From Flavobacterium orientale (lineage in GTDB: Bacteria > Bacteroidota > Bacteroidia > Flavobacteriales > Flavobacteriaceae), in NCBI RefSeq assembly GCF_014638005.1, contig NZ_BMFG01000007.1:110418-174417 (forward strand): a DNA stretch of 64,000 nucleotides, read 5' to 3'. Below the pieces are notes generated by a model. It was given only the letters and a program-made list of their open reading frames with translations, was not told where the DNA came from and searched no databases. This document shows positions 6,703-16,640 of this stretch, piece after piece. Each line of letters begins with the position of its first letter. The first letter of the stretch is position 1. The translations under genes and the position numbers were made by a program.

Positions 6703-8064
6703 TTAAGTCAGAAATGCAACAAGTTCGTCGAAACTTAACAAATGCTGTTCTCCTGTCTTCAAGTTTTTCAAGCTGTATTTTTGGGCGGCTATTTCCGATT
6801 CACCTACTAAAACCGCAAATGGAATGCCGCGTTTGTCGGCATACTGAAATTGTTTAGCCAATTTTGCAGCATCCGGATAAAACTCCGCCTTGACACCAAA
6901 CTGCCGTAATTTCATCACCGCTTGGTTGGCATAAAAGGCTTCATTTTCACCATAATTAATAAACAAGGCTTTGGTTGTTGCAGTAACCGTTTCAGGAAAT
7001 AAACCCAATTCTTCTAACACTAAGTAAATACGGTCCAAACCAAATGAAATACCAACACCACTCACATTTTTTAAACCAAAAATCCCCGTCAAATCATCAT
7101 AACGCCCTCCACCTCCGATGGAACCCATAGCAACTTTTGGAGCGGCAACTTCAAAAATTGCCCCAGTGTAATAATTCAACCCTCTAGCTAAAGTTACATC
7201 CAAATCAACTGTTGCGGATTGCAATCCTAATTTTTCAATGGTTTCAAAAATAAATCGCAACTCGGCTACACCTTTCATTCCTTCATCTGAAGTAACTAAC
7301 AAGTTAGAAAGTTTTTCTATTTTTTCATCAAGGGTTCCGGTAAAATGAAACAGTGGTTGCACTTTTTCTAAAGCGGCTGCCGAAATGCCTTTTGCTAACA
7401 TTTCATTCTTTACACCTTCTTCACCAATTTTGTCTAACTTATCTAAAGCTACCGTAAAATCGATTAATTTATCAGAAGCTCCTATCACCTCAGCAATACC
7501 TGAAAGTAGTTTTCTATTGTTTATTTTTATAGTAACACCCAACAAGCCCAAATCGGTAAAAACCGCATCATACAACTGAACCAACTCCACCTCTTGCCAT
7601 AACGATTTGGAACCCACAACATCGGCATCACATTGATAAAATTCTCTAAATCGTCCTTTTTGCGGACGATCGGCTCGCCAAACAGGTTGAATTTGATACC
7701 GCTTAAACGGAAACTCAATTTCGTTTTGATGTTGCACCACATACCTCGCAAAAGGAACCGTTAAGTCATAACGAAGTGCTTTTTCGGAGATTTTATTTGT
7801 TAACTGTTTATAATTTTGAAGTAACTCAGGTTGCACTTTATCTAAAAAATTTCCCGAATTCAATATCTTAAAAATCAAACGATCCCCTTCTTCTCCATAT
7901 TTCCCCATCAAAGTTTCAGAATTCTCAAAAGAAGGCGTTTCTATTGGTTGAAATCCGTACAACTCAAAATGATGTTTCATTTTTGAACTGATATAATTTC
8001 GCTTTGCTACCTCTGCCGGTGAAAAATCCCTTGTCCCTTTTGGTATACTCGGTTTTTGAGCCAT
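6703..8064 (-). CDS. hisS: Histidyl-tRNA synthetase
   Basis: A class II aminoacyl-tRNA synthetase that charges tRNA-His (453 aa). Class II motif 2 is seen in '[13 protein letters not shown]'. The histidine-specific elements are '[13 protein letters not shown]' and '[13 protein letters not shown]', and motif 3 is '[12 protein letters not shown]'. The C-terminal anticodon-binding domain follows from about residue 360 ([23 protein letters not shown]). The start [16 protein letters not shown] is typical. The gene stands alone and ends in a strong hairpin. Confidence 0.97.
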   Translation of the reverse strand: MAQKPSIPKGTRDFSPAEVAKRNYISSKMKHHFELYGFQPIETPSFENSETLMGKYGEEGDRLIFKILNSGNFLDKVQPELLQNYKQLTNKISEKALRYDLTVPFARYVVQHQNEIEFPFKRYQIQPVWRADRPQKGRFREFYQCDADVVGSKSLWQEVELVQLYDAVFTDLGLLGVTIKINNRKLLSGIAEVIGASDKLIDFTVALDKLDKIGEEGVKNEMLAKGISAAALEKVQPLFHFTGTLDEKIEKLSNLLVTSDEGMKGVAELRFIFETIEKLGLQSATVDLDVTLARGLNYYTGAIFEVAAPKVAMGSIGGGGRYDDLTGIFGLKNVSGVGISFGLDRIYLVLEELGLFPETVTATTKALFINYGENEAFYANQAVMKLRQFGVKAEFYPDAAKLAKQFQYADKRGIPFAVLVGESEIAAQKYSLKNLKTGEQHLLSFDELVAFLT

Positions 8065-8223
8065 TATGATTTTATTTATATTTAGTAATTCAACTATCTC
8101 TTTTTTACTCCAAACTCCCTCCTCCTTACTCCAAACCCCATCCCCACCGCAAATATCTTACTTTTTTAAATATTCTACACAAACCTTGTAACAAATAGTG
8201 TAATTTAGTGACAAATGCTTTGT

Positions 8224-9477
8224 ATGGCAAGTTTAGTAAAAGAAAACATAAAAATTGCATTGGGCTCCATCAAAACCCAATTGCTTCGAACAATATTAAC
8301 CATTGTAATTATTGCAATCGGGATTACGGCTTTGGTTAGTATTTTGACCGTGGTATCGGCTTTAGAAAATACCATTTCCAGCGACTTTTCATCCATGGGG
8401 TCAAACACTTTCAATGTGAGATTATACGATTTGGAAGTTCGTGTTGGCGGCGGCGGTGGAAGAAGACAGGAACGCACCAAAATAAATCCGAATATTACTT
8501 ACCCGCAAGCCAAACAATTTAAAGACGAATACAATTATCCTTTTACGAATACCTCCCTTTCTTTTCAAGCGTCCTCCAATGCAGAAGTGAAATTTGAAAA
8601 CCAAAAAACAGATCCTGAAATTTCAATTTTGGGTGTAGATGAAAATTTTATGCCGAACTCGGGTTTGGAATTGGATTCCGGACGAAATTTTAACGGCTTT
8701 GATATTGAAAACAACAACTATGTTTGTGTAGTAGGCTCAGATTTCAGTAAGGGTTTATTTAAAGATGTCAACCCCATTGACAAAATCATTTCTATACGAG
8801 GGGCAAAATTTAAAGTAATTGGTATCCTCAAAGAAAAAGGTTCCACTTTTGGAAACAGTCAGGATTTAAGAGTTTTTATTCCACTTCAAATCGCACGTTC
8901 TTTATTTTCGCAACCCAACACCAATTATAACATTAGTGTTCTGGTAGATAAAAAAGAATTGCTGGAAAGTGCTGTGGACAACGCAGTGATTTCGATGCGT
9001 AAAATTCGAAATTTAAGCCCCATTGAAGATAATAATTTCAGCATTCTTAGAAGTGATGAGCTCATTAACAAAATTCTTTCGATCACTGATTATTTAAGTA
9101 TTTCTGCTTGGGTTATTGGAATTATTACCATTTTTGGCTCTTCCATTGCTCTTATGAATATCATGTTGGTTTCGGTAACAGAACGAACACGAGAGATTGG
9201 GGTTAGAAAAGCCCTTGGAGCCAAACGAAAAACCATAGCTTTTCAATTTTTTACAGAAACCATTATAATTGGCCAATTGGGTGGTTTTCTCGGAATTATT
9301 CTCGGAATATTGATTGGTTCTGTGTTTGCTTCTTTCTTGGAATTTGCGTTTATAATTCCATGGAAAGCTATCTTTGCCGCCGTAACAACCAGCTTTGTAG
9401 TGGCGCTAATTTCCGGATTATATCCTGCTATAAAAGCGGCTAAACTGGATCCGATTGAAGCACTGCGTTACGAATAA
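8224..9477 (+). CDS. MacB/FtsX-type ABC transporter permease
   Basis: An inner-membrane permease of about 417 aa. One transmembrane helix sits near residues 20-45, followed by a large periplasmic MacB core domain (to about 280) with an odd Gly/Arg-rich stretch ([13 protein letters not shown]). Three C-terminal helices form the FtsX domain, including '[24 protein letters not shown]' and the end '[14 protein letters not shown]'. Such proteins work with a LolD/MacB ATPase in lipoprotein handling or efflux, but no ATPase gene is adjacent. An earlier in-frame ATG at 8215 is possible. The 3' end abuts prmC, convergent. Confidence 0.88.
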   Translation: MASLVKENIKIALGSIKTQLLRTILTIVIIAIGITALVSILTVVSALENTISSDFSSMGSNTFNVRLYDLEVRVGGGGGRRQERTKINPNITYPQAKQFKDEYNYPFTNTSLSFQASSNAEVKFENQKTDPEISILGVDENFMPNSGLELDSGRNFNGFDIENNNYVCVVGSDFSKGLFKDVNPIDKIISIRGAKFKVIGILKEKGSTFGNSQDLRVFIPLQIARSLFSQPNTNYNISVLVDKKELLESAVDNAVISMRKIRNLSPIEDNNFSILRSDELINKILSITDYLSISAWVIGIITIFGSSIALMNIMLVSVTERTREIGVRKALGAKRKTIAFQFFTETIIIGQLGGFLGIILGILIGSVFASFLEFAFIIPWKAIFAAVTTSFVVALISGLYPAIKAAKLDPIEALRYE

Positions 9478-10326
9478 TCAACGAAGCGACGCCTGTATCA
9501 TTCGGTCATTTCCCATAAAATCTTTTTTAAGATGTATGTTTTTAAAACCTAATTCTTGTAATAAAGAAACCGTTTCTGCACCTAAATATTGATTAATTTC
9601 AAAATACAATTTCCCTTCAGGGGTCAATGATCGTAAGGCTATTTCAGCTATTTTTCTATAAAACAATAACGGATTTTCATCAGAAACAAAAAGAGCCAAA
9701 TGCGGCTCATGTTCTAAAACATTGGGTTTGATTTCCTGTTTTTCCAATTCACGAACATAAGGTGGATTTGAAACTAGTACATCAAATTGATTTCCCAAAT
9801 TTTCTATTTTTAAAATATCTTGCTCTAAAAAAGTAACTTCAACTTGATTCAATGCTGCATTGGATGTGGCTATTTCCAGAGCTTTGCTACTGATATCCAT
9901 CGCATAAACTTGTGTATTGGAAAGATGATGTGCCAAACTGATGGCAATACAACCGCTTCCGGTGCCAATATCCAGTAAGCTTATAGGTGGTTTTGCTGCA
10001 TGATTTTGAAGTATCCAAGCTACCAATTCTTCTGTTTCAGGTCTGGGTATTAAAACCGAGGGAGTTACATGAAATGACAATCCATAAAAAGAAGTAGCTC
10101 CAATTAAATACTGAATGGGATGATGGGAAAGCAATTGCTCTAAAAAACCATTCCAAACGACAATTTCTTCATTACTTAACTGAAAATTGGGTTGCAACAC
10201 CAAATCAATTCGTTGCAATTGATGTAAATGGTGTAGTACTAAATAAAAAAAAGAACTTGCTTCATCCAAACCATAATCCGGAGTTAAAGCAGTAATAAAG
10301 TGATCTTTATATTCTTTTAAAAGCAA
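9478..10326 (-). CDS. prmC: Peptide chain release factor N5-glutamine methyltransferase
   Basis: Methylates the Gln of the GGQ motif in release factors 1 and 2 using S-adenosylmethionine. The 282 aa contain the N-terminal helical substrate domain, 'IPRPETEELV' near 93-102, the SAM-binding DIGTGSG at 119-125 and the catalytic NPPY at 187-190. It lies 16 nt after the acetyltransferase gene on the same strand, so the two are probably an operon. Confidence 0.95.
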   Translation of the reverse strand: MLLKEYKDHFITALTPDYGLDEASSFFYLVLHHLHQLQRIDLVLQPNFQLSNEEIVVWNGFLEQLLSHHPIQYLIGATSFYGLSFHVTPSVLIPRPETEELVAWILQNHAAKPPISLLDIGTGSGCIAISLAHHLSNTQVYAMDISSKALEIATSNAALNQVEVTFLEQDILKIENLGNQFDVLVSNPPYVRELEKQEIKPNVLEHEPHLALFVSDENPLLFYRKIAEIALRSLTPEGKLYFEINQYLGAETVSLLQELGFKNIHLKKDFMGNDRMIQASLR

Positions 10327-10342
10327 ATTGTATAGTCTTAAA

Positions 10343-10822
10343 TTATAATTCTTTCAACATCCAAACCGGACAAGAACAATGTCCTGTATCGCCCATTGGT
10401 GCATCTAAATAAACAAAACCATACTTTTGATACAGTTTTTGAGCGGAAGTCATGTAGGGCATCGTTTCCAAATAGCATTGCTTAAATCCAAATTCGCTAG
10501 CTTTTTCTAAACATTTATCCATCATCATTGCCCCAAGTCCTAAACCTCGAGCTTCCGGCAAAAAATACATTTTTTGAAGTTCACATACACCTTCGGGGCC
10601 GTTTTCTAACGGACTTATTCCCGCTCCGCCAATTATTTTTCCGTCTTTTACAACTTTAAAATAACTGCTTTTTGGCTTTGAATAGGTTTCATACATAAAA
10701 TCTAACGACACATCCGCATAAGCGGTTCCTACTTTTGGAACATTATGCTCTATCAAAATAGCACGAATCATTTGTGCAATTACTTTATTATCAGAAGCTA
10801 GAATAGGCTCTATGGCAATCAT
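10343..10822 (-). CDS. GNAT-family N-acetyltransferase
   Basis: A 159-aa acetyl-CoA-dependent acyltransferase. The acetyl-CoA pyrophosphate-binding motif is 'EARGLGLGAMMMDKCLEKA', and the C-terminal 'YQKYGFVYLDAPMGDTGHCSCPVWMLKEL' is typical of the flavobacterial group. The substrate is unknown. The start at 10822 (MIAIEPIL) is chosen because the longer alternative at 10843 falls inside the -7 box. Confidence 0.88.
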   Translation of the reverse strand: MIAIEPILASDNKVIAQMIRAILIEHNVPKVGTAYADVSLDFMYETYSKPKSSYFKVVKDGKIIGGAGISPLENGPEGVCELQKMYFLPEARGLGLGAMMMDKCLEKASEFGFKQCYLETMPYMTSAQKLYQKYGFVYLDAPMGDTGHCSCPVWMLKEL

Positions 10823-10840
10823 AAAATGAGGAATAAAAAG

Positions 10841-10848
10841 CAAAGTTA
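10841..10848 (-). promoter_or_regulatory. -7 box of the acetyltransferase-prmC transcript
   Basis: On the minus strand the bases read TAACTTTG, a perfect TAnnTTTG element, with transcription expected near 10834. No well-spaced TTG was found. It is back to back with the ribD promoter. Confidence 0.55.
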
Positions 10849-10866
10849 AGATTAATCTTTTTAGTG

Positions 10867-10897
10867 TTGGTGCAATCGGCTTAAAAAACTATTTTTG
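10867..10897 (+). promoter_or_regulatory. Promoter of ribD
   Basis: TTG at 10867-10869, a 20-bp spacer, then TATTTTTG at 10890-10897. The expected start of transcription (about 10901-10905) coincides with the ribD ATG at 10902, so the message may be leaderless. Confidence 0.65.
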
Positions 10898-10901
10898 TGT
10901 G

Positions 10902-11948
10902 ATGAGCACGCACGAATTCTATATGAAACGTTGTATCCAATTGGCCAAAAATGGCCTGGGGACTACCTATCCAAACCCTTTAGTAGGAAGTGTGATTGTA
11001 TATAATAACACCATTATTGGAGAAGGTTGGCACCAAAAAGCTGGCGAACCTCATGCGGAAGTTCATGCGATTGCTAACGTGAAAGATAAATCGCTATTAA
11101 AAAAAGCTACGCTCTATGTAAGTTTGGAACCTTGTAGTCATTTTGGTAAAACACCGCCTTGTTGTGATTTAATCGTAACTAATGAAATTCCAACTATTGT
11201 TATCGGAACAAAAGACCCTTTTGCTAAAGTTGACGGTAACGGAATAAAAAAACTTCAAGATGCCGGAAGGAATTGTATTGTGGGTGTTTTAGAAAAGGAA
11301 TGTGCCGAACTCAACAAACGCTTTTTTACATTTCATCAGAAAAAAAGACCTTATATCATGTTGAAATGGGCTCAAACTGCTGATGGTTTTATTGCTCCGT
11401 TAGAAAAAATGGAAAACCGACCGGTTTGGATTTCCAATCAATATTCAAGACAATTGGTGCACAAATGGCGAACAGAAGAACAAGCTGTTTTAGTAGGAAC
11501 TACAACTGCTTTAGACGATAATCCCAAGCTGGATGTGAGAGATTGGAAAGGCAACAACCCTGCTCGAATTGTAGTAGATCGTGAAAATAAAATCCCAAAT
11601 CACTATCATTTAAAAAATGATGCAGCAAAAACAATAGTTATAACAGAAAAAGAAATTTCAAATCCAACTAATCAAATTTACTACGAATCTGCTATCTTTG
11701 ATAAATCGCTTGTAAACCACATAACGGCAATTTTATATAAACATGAAATACAATCGGTTATAATTGAAGGCGGAACAAAAACGATACAACAGTTTATTGA
11801 TTGGAATCTTTGGGACGAAGCCCGAATTTTCAAAAGTAAATTCAAACTTCAATCAGGAATCAAAGCTCCGAATTTTGAAAACAAAACACCCTTTGACCGA
11901 ATAAAATGTGGTGATGACGAACTTTTAATTATTAAAAATCATGATTAA
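10902..11948 (+). CDS. ribD: Bifunctional riboflavin biosynthesis deaminase/reductase RibD
   Basis: Carries out the second and third steps of riboflavin synthesis: deamination of the pyrimidine and reduction of its ribose. The N-terminal cytidine-deaminase-like domain has its zinc site in PHAEVHA (His, with catalytic Glu two residues on) and in 'EPCSHFGKTPPC' (two Cys). The C-terminal reductase begins near 'RPYIMLKWAQTADGFIA'. At 348 aa it is full length. A GTG three bases earlier is possible, but the ATG at 10902 keeps the conserved 'HEFYMKR' start. The next gene overlaps by 8 bp. Confidence 0.95.
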   Translation: MSTHEFYMKRCIQLAKNGLGTTYPNPLVGSVIVYNNTIIGEGWHQKAGEPHAEVHAIANVKDKSLLKKATLYVSLEPCSHFGKTPPCCDLIVTNEIPTIVIGTKDPFAKVDGNGIKKLQDAGRNCIVGVLEKECAELNKRFFTFHQKKRPYIMLKWAQTADGFIAPLEKMENRPVWISNQYSRQLVHKWRTEEQAVLVGTTTALDDNPKLDVRDWKGNNPARIVVDRENKIPNHYHLKNDAAKTIVITEKEISNPTNQIYYESAIFDKSLVNHITAILYKHEIQSVIIEGGTKTIQQFIDWNLWDEARIFKSKFKLQSGIKAPNFENKTPFDRIKCGDDELLIIKNHD

Positions 11949-12540
11949 TGCCATCATTTTTGATTTTGGAGATGTATTTATCAATCTCGAAAAAGAAGCG
12001 GTTACCAAAGCTTTTAAAGAATTAGGATTAAAAGAATGGTCACAAGATCTTGACGAACTCAATTCAAAATTTGAAATCGGAAAAATATCTGAAATCCAAT
12101 TTATTGAAGGTTTTCAAAAACACCTCCCCAATGCTTCTGTAGATGAAATTCGGAAAGCATGGAACGCCGTTTTAGGTGATTTTCCGCTGTATCGCTTAGA
12201 ATTTTTACAAAACCTAAAAGGTAAATACCGCTTATTTTTACTGAGTAATACCGACGCCATTCATATTGAAAAATTTGAACACAAAGTAGGCATCTCTTTT
12301 GCCCGCGATTTCTATCAATGTTTTGAAAAAGTGTATTTTTCTTTTGAAGTAGGAATGCGAAAACCAACGGAAGATATTTTCAAATTTGTAATCCAAAAAC
12401 AAGGTTTACAACCCAATAAAACACTTTTTATTGATGATAGAAAAGACAATACCGATACCGCAGAAAAACTAGGAATGGTCGTTTGGAACCTCAATCCAAA
12501 CGAAGAAGATGTAGTAGATTTATTTGATAAAAAATTCTAA
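11941..12540 (+). CDS. HAD-superfamily hydrolase
   Basis: A 199-aa haloacid-dehalogenase-type phosphatase close to the YihX group. Motif I is IIFDFGDVFINL with nucleophile Asp 8, motif II is 'LLSNTDAIH', the motif III Lys is in 'RKPTEDIF' and motif IV is 'FIDDRKDN'. A helical cap lies between motifs I and II. It overlaps ribD by 8 bp. Flavin synthesis needs a phosphatase to dephosphorylate the RibD product, so a role there is an attractive guess from context only. Confidence 0.9.
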   Translation: MINAIIFDFGDVFINLEKEAVTKAFKELGLKEWSQDLDELNSKFEIGKISEIQFIEGFQKHLPNASVDEIRKAWNAVLGDFPLYRLEFLQNLKGKYRLFLLSNTDAIHIEKFEHKVGISFARDFYQCFEKVYFSFEVGMRKPTEDIFKFVIQKQGLQPNKTLFIDDRKDNTDTAEKLGMVVWNLNPNEEDVVDLFDKKF

Positions 12541-12546
12541 GCTAAA

Positions 12547-13407
12547 GTGATTTATATTCTTTGCAGTGTTGGACTGAATTCTTTATTATTCGTCATTTTT
12601 AAATGGTTTAGTCATTTTAATATCAACACAATTCAAGCTTTAGTTGCCAATTACCTTACTGCAGCCTGTCTCGGATTTTTCATAAGTTCCGGCACTTTTG
12701 AAGTAGCAGAGTTACCACAAAAAACTTGGTATTGGGGCAGTTTTAGTATTGGATTTCTATTTATAAGTGTTTTCTATTTAATCGCTTTAGCTTCACAACG
12801 AAACGGACTTTCAGCCACATCAGTCGCAGCAAAAATGTCGGTTGTGATTCCCATTGCTTTTGGTGTTATCATATATAAAGAAAGCTTGGGCTTTATTAAA
12901 ATAATAGGCATAATTTTAGCTTTAGCAGCGGTCTATTTTACTTCAAAAAAAGAAGAAGGTCAAATAACCCAAAATAAAGAATGGTTACTACCGCTATTAG
13001 TATTTTTGGGTACAGGTGCAGTAGATACGAGTCTAAAATTCATGCAAAATTATTATGTGCCTTTGGATGAAATTGCTGTTTTTTCATCACATACTTTTTT
13101 TATGGCATTTTGTGTAGGTTGCTTTTTTATTGGTTATCAAGTAGTAAAAAATAAAAAAGCAATCAAAATTAAAAATATCATGGCAGGTATTGCGTTAGGA
13201 ATTCCAAATTACTTCTCCTTATATTTTATGATAAGAATGTTAAATCATCCTACGTGGGACAGTTCCACTATATTTACCATTCACAATGTAGCTATTGTGA
13301 CACTTACAACTTTGTTAGGGGTTATACTTTTTAAAGAAAAATTAAACGTTAGAAATACAATCGGAATTCTAATTGCTATAATCGCCATAGTTTTAGTTAC
13401 CTTTTAA
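12547..13407 (+). CDS. EamA/DMT-family transporter
   Basis: An integral membrane protein of 286 aa with about ten hydrophobic helices in two EamA-like halves. Conserved-type segments are 'GLSATSVAAKMSVVIPIAFGVIIYKESL' and, in the second half, 'TLTTLLGVILFKEKLNVRNTIGILIAIIAI'. The transported metabolite is unknown. Adjacency to ribD and the HAD gene is too weak to assign flavin. The start codon is GTG, since no ATG lies nearby. It is 6 nt after the HAD gene and 2 nt before the YigZ gene. Confidence 0.88.
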   Translation: MIYILCSVGLNSLLFVIFKWFSHFNINTIQALVANYLTAACLGFFISSGTFEVAELPQKTWYWGSFSIGFLFISVFYLIALASQRNGLSATSVAAKMSVVIPIAFGVIIYKESLGFIKIIGIILALAAVYFTSKKEEGQITQNKEWLLPLLVFLGTGAVDTSLKFMQNYYVPLDEIAVFSSHTFFMAFCVGCFFIGYQVVKNKKAIKIKNIMAGIALGIPNYFSLYFMIRMLNHPTWDSSTIFTIHNVAIVTLTTLLGVILFKEKLNVRNTIGILIAIIAIVLVTF

Positions 13408-13409
13408 TC

Positions 13410-14030
13410 ATGCAAACAAATTCTGAAGAAAGCTATTTTACCATTGAAAATCCTATTTTAGATAATTTACTAAAAGAAAAAAACAGTAAATTCTTTAGTT
13501 ATGCTTTTCCTGTTTTTTCTGAAGAAGATATTAAAAATCACTTAGTAATTATAAAAAAGAAACACCCGAATGCCAACCATGCTTGTTATGCCTATCAAAT
13601 AGGATATAAAAACATAAAATATAGAGCCAGTGATGACGGCGAACCTAATAATAGTGCAGGAATGCCAATTTATGGACAAATTCAATCATTTAATTTAACA
13701 AATATTCTGGTGGTCGTGGTTCGTTATTTTGGAGGTGTAAAATTAGGGGTCGGTGGTTTGGTGACCGCTTACAAAATGGCAGCAAAAATGGTCTTAGAAG
13801 TAGCTCAAAAAGTGGAATGTATCGAAATGACAACTATAAACCTTCAGTATGAATACGAAGACCATCCAAAAATAATGCAGCTAATAAAAGAATGTAAAGT
13901 AACGATAAAGGAACAGAAAATGGAACTGAACTGCGAATGGACAATTGCAATTCCGGAAAAAGAATACAATCTGTTCCAAGAAAAATGTGAATCCTTTAAA
14001 ACGTGTAAAATCACAAAAATCGATTTATAA
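13410..14030 (+). CDS. YigZ/IMPACT-family protein
   Basis: A 206-aa UPF0029 protein, related to E. coli YigZ and the eukaryotic IMPACT translation regulator. The signature is clear: 'HACYAYQIG', 'RASDDGEPNNSAGMPIYGQI' and 'VVVRYFGGVKLGVGGLVTAYK'. The C-terminal domain (about 140-206) is the usual alpha/beta DUF1949-like part. Molecular function in bacteria is unsettled. It is the last gene of the ribD cluster. Confidence 0.92.
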   Translation: MQTNSEESYFTIENPILDNLLKEKNSKFFSYAFPVFSEEDIKNHLVIIKKKHPNANHACYAYQIGYKNIKYRASDDGEPNNSAGMPIYGQIQSFNLTNILVVVVRYFGGVKLGVGGLVTAYKMAAKMVLEVAQKVECIEMTTINLQYEYEDHPKIMQLIKECKVTIKEQKMELNCEWTIAIPEKEYNLFQEKCESFKTCKITKIDL

Positions 14031-14067
14031 GAATCAACTGATGCTGCTAATTTATATTCGATTTAAA

Positions 14068-14487
14068 TTACATTTTTTCAGATAACAAATGGGTATTTAA
14101 AATGGATACTATTTGTTCCGGTGGCGTAATAGGTCGACCGGTTTTTATCGAAACAAATACCAAAATAAAGTCAGCCGTTGTTAATAACTCTCCGTTTTCA
14201 TTTTCAATCTTACATTCAAATCCTATCTTTACTGAAGATCTGAATTTTAGCTTTGTAATCACTTTCAATAAGTCGTCATAACGGGCTGGTTTCTTGTAAT
14301 TTATATTGATGTTTACTATAGGTAATGCTACACCGCTTTCTTCCAACTCTTTGTATGAAATCCCTTTATCTCTAAGCCATTCCACGCGTCCTATCTCAAA
14401 ATAAGGCAAATAATTTCCGTGATAAACAACGCCCATTTGATCGGTTTCTGAATAACGAACGCGTACTTCTAATTGATGTTCTTTCAT
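14068..14487 (-). CDS. YbgC-type acyl-CoA thioesterase
   Basis: A 139-aa hot-dog-fold thioesterase that hydrolyses acyl-CoA or acyl carrier thioesters. The 4-hydroxybenzoyl-CoA thioesterase signature is seen at the N terminus: 'VRYSETDQMGVVYHGNYLPYFEIGR', with the catalytic Asp in ETDQMG. It is transcribed away from dnaA, and its 3' end converges with the YigZ gene. Confidence 0.92.
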   Translation of the reverse strand: MKEHQLEVRVRYSETDQMGVVYHGNYLPYFEIGRVEWLRDKGISYKELEESGVALPIVNININYKKPARYDDLLKVITKLKFRSSVKIGFECKIENENGELLTTADFILVFVSIKTGRPITPPEQIVSILNTHLLSEKM

Positions 14488-14684
14488 TTTAAATCTATTC
14501 TTTTTTTTGGTTTATATTTTGAACTTCAAATGTTCTTTACAACAATATTTTTATAAAATCAATACCCTTTTTATTTTTTTTTAAGGATTTTTGTTCACAT
14601 ATTTGTTAACCCAAAATTAACACCAGAAACTATCTGTTTCTTTTGTAGGTTAACTAGTAATAAACATTAAAATTTTAAAGATTC
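14488..14684. other. Intergenic region upstream of dnaA
   Basis: 197 bp, very AT-rich. No classical DnaA box and no clean promoter pair was recognised. A near-consensus CATATTTG lies at 14598-14605. If replication starts near here, the boxes are not obvious. Confidence 0.4.
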
Positions 14685-16112
14685 ATGGACAAAACTGCGC
14701 AATCGGTATGGGAAAACTGTCTATCCTTCATAAAAGACAATATTCAGGACCAAGCATATAAAACTTGGTTTGAACCGATTAAGTCAGTTGAGCTTACCGA
14801 TAATGCTTTATACATTCAGGTACCCAGCAAATTTTTCTATGAGTGGCTCGAGGAACACTATGTAAAATTACTAAAAGTGGCTCTTACCAGAGAACTTGGA
14901 AAAAACGCAAAGTTACTCTATAAAATTAAAATGGAAAACACTTTTGGCAATAAACAACCTTTTACGGAACAATTGCCAAGCTCAAACAGAAATCCATTAA
15001 AACCTCAAGAAGTTGATGCACCTTTTAAAAACCTGAACCCGGAACTCAAAAATCCTTTTGTAATTCCAGGTATCAGAAATTTAAAAATTGAATCACAATT
15101 AAATCCTAATTATAGTTTTGATAATTTCTTGGAAGGAGACTCCAACCGATTAGCAAGATCGGCTGGTATGGCTGTGGCAAATAAACCGGGTGGGACCTCG
15201 TTTAATCCATTATTAATTTTTGGAGGCGTTGGTTTGGGTAAAACCCATTTAGCTCACGCAATCGGCGTTGAAATCAAAGATAAATACCCTGAAAAAACAG
15301 TATTATATATTTCTGCTGAAGTATTTACACAACAATATATTGATTCAGTTAAAAAAAATACCCGTAACGATTTTATACATTTCTATCAATTAATCGATGT
15401 GTTGATAATTGATGATGTACAATTCCTTTCCGGTAAATCAGGTACACAAGATGTGTTTTTCCACATATTTAATTATTTACACCAAAACGGCAAACAGGTA
15501 ATTCTTACCTCTGATAAAGCTCCCGTTGACATGCAAGATATCGAACAACGTTTATTATCTAGATTCAAATGGGGATTATCTGCCGAATTACACCAGCCGG
15601 ATTACGAAACCCGTATATCCATTTTAAACAACATCCTGTATAGAGATGGTGTAGAAATGCCGGATGAAATAATCGAATATGTTGCCCGAAACATCAAATC
15701 AAATGTCAGAGAACTCGAAGGGGCCATCATTTCGCTAATCGCTCAAGCATCATTCAACAAAAAAGAAGTGACGCTGGAACTGACTAAAAATATCGTTGAA
15801 AAATTTGTTAAGAATGTAAAACGTGAAATTTCTATTGAATACATTCAAAAAGTAGTTTCCGATTATTTCCAATTGGATGTTGATACTTTACAATCTAAAA
15901 CAAGAAAACGTCATGTGGTACAAGCAAGACAATTAGCCATGTTTTTTGCGAAAAAATTTACTAAAGCTTCTTTAGCAAATATCGGTTCTCAAATTGGCGA
16001 CCGTGATCACGCAACTGTGTTACATGCCTGTAAGACAGTAGACAATTTGGTTACTACCGACAAACAGTTCCGAAAATTTGTAGACGACATTCACAAGAAA
16101 TTATCCTTATAA
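14685..16112 (+). CDS. dnaA: Chromosomal replication initiator DnaA
   Basis: Binds DnaA boxes and opens the origin. The 475 aa show all domains: domain I (1-85, 'VWENCLSFIKDNIQDQAYKTWF'), a short linker, the AAA+ domain with Walker A GGVGLGKT at 180-187 and Walker B 'LIIDDVQFL', and the domain IV DNA-binding signature 'GDRDHATVLHACKTV' near the C terminus. It is monocistronic, with a strong terminator right after the stop. Confidence 0.98.
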   Translation: MDKTAQSVWENCLSFIKDNIQDQAYKTWFEPIKSVELTDNALYIQVPSKFFYEWLEEHYVKLLKVALTRELGKNAKLLYKIKMENTFGNKQPFTEQLPSSNRNPLKPQEVDAPFKNLNPELKNPFVIPGIRNLKIESQLNPNYSFDNFLEGDSNRLARSAGMAVANKPGGTSFNPLLIFGGVGLGKTHLAHAIGVEIKDKYPEKTVLYISAEVFTQQYIDSVKKNTRNDFIHFYQLIDVLIIDDVQFLSGKSGTQDVFFHIFNYLHQNGKQVILTSDKAPVDMQDIEQRLLSRFKWGLSAELHQPDYETRISILNNILYRDGVEMPDEIIEYVARNIKSNVRELEGAIISLIAQASFNKKEVTLELTKNIVEKFVKNVKREISIEYIQKVVSDYFQLDVDTLQSKTRKRHVVQARQLAMFFAKKFTKASLANIGSQIGDRDHATVLHACKTVDNLVTTDKQFRKFVDDIHKKLSL

Positions 16113-16124
16113 ATTAAATTACTG

Positions 16125-16159
16125 TGGTTAGTCAACTAAAAATGACTAACCATTTTTTT
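16125..16159 (+). terminator. Terminator of dnaA
   Basis: TGGTTAGTCA pairs perfectly with TGACTAACCA around an 8-nt A-rich loop, followed by seven T. Confidence 0.88.
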
Positions 16160-16166
16160 ATATAAT

Positions 16167-16640
16167 ATGGCCGTAAAAATAATAATGGTTTGTTTGGGAA
16201 ATATTTGTCGTTCCCCTTTAGCAGAAGGAATTTTAACTTCAAAATTACCTAAAGAAACTTTTTTTGTGGATTCTGCCGGCACGGGCCATTGGCATATTGG
16301 AGACCCGCCCGACCGACGGTCTATCAATATTGCTCAAAACAAAGGCATCGACATTTCCCACCAAAAAGGAAAATTATTCAAACCTTCTTTCTTTCGCGAA
16401 TATGATTACATCTTTGTAATGGATGTCAACAATTATGAAGACGTAATTCAAATGGCTACTAATGAGGAAGACAAAAAGAAAGTACACCTTATTTTAGACC
16501 AATTATTTCCGGGAGAAAAAGTTGATGTACCTGACCCCTATCATGGTGTTCTCAGTAATTTTGAAGAAGTTTATGATATGTTGGAACAAGCTTGTGACGT
16601 TTTAGCAAAAAAATTGATTAAAAAACACACCTCATCATGA
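16167..16640 (+). CDS. Low-molecular-weight protein tyrosine phosphatase
   Basis: A 157-aa phosphatase with the family P-loop C(X)5R at the N terminus (CLGNICRS, Cys 9 to Arg 15) and the DPYHG acid loop in the second half. It dephosphorylates phosphotyrosine proteins. The tyrosine-rich Wzc-like kinase at 37.9 kb is a possible substrate, but the genes are 20 kb apart. It overlaps the next gene by 4 bp (ATGA). Confidence 0.93.
   Translation: MAVKIIMVCLGNICRSPLAEGILTSKLPKETFFVDSAGTGHWHIGDPPDRRSINIAQNKGIDISHQKGKLFKPSFFREYDYIFVMDVNNYEDVIQMATNEEDKKKVHLILDQLFPGEKVDVPDPYHGVLSNFEEVYDMLEQACDVLAKKLIKKHTSS

Noticed and set aside
10867..10902. FMN riboswitch ahead of ribD
   Set aside because: There is no space between promoter and start codon, and no RFN-like sequence was seen.
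16125..16159. dnaA downstream palindrome as a protein-binding site
   Set aside because: A perfect stem followed by seven T is fully explained as an intrinsic terminator.
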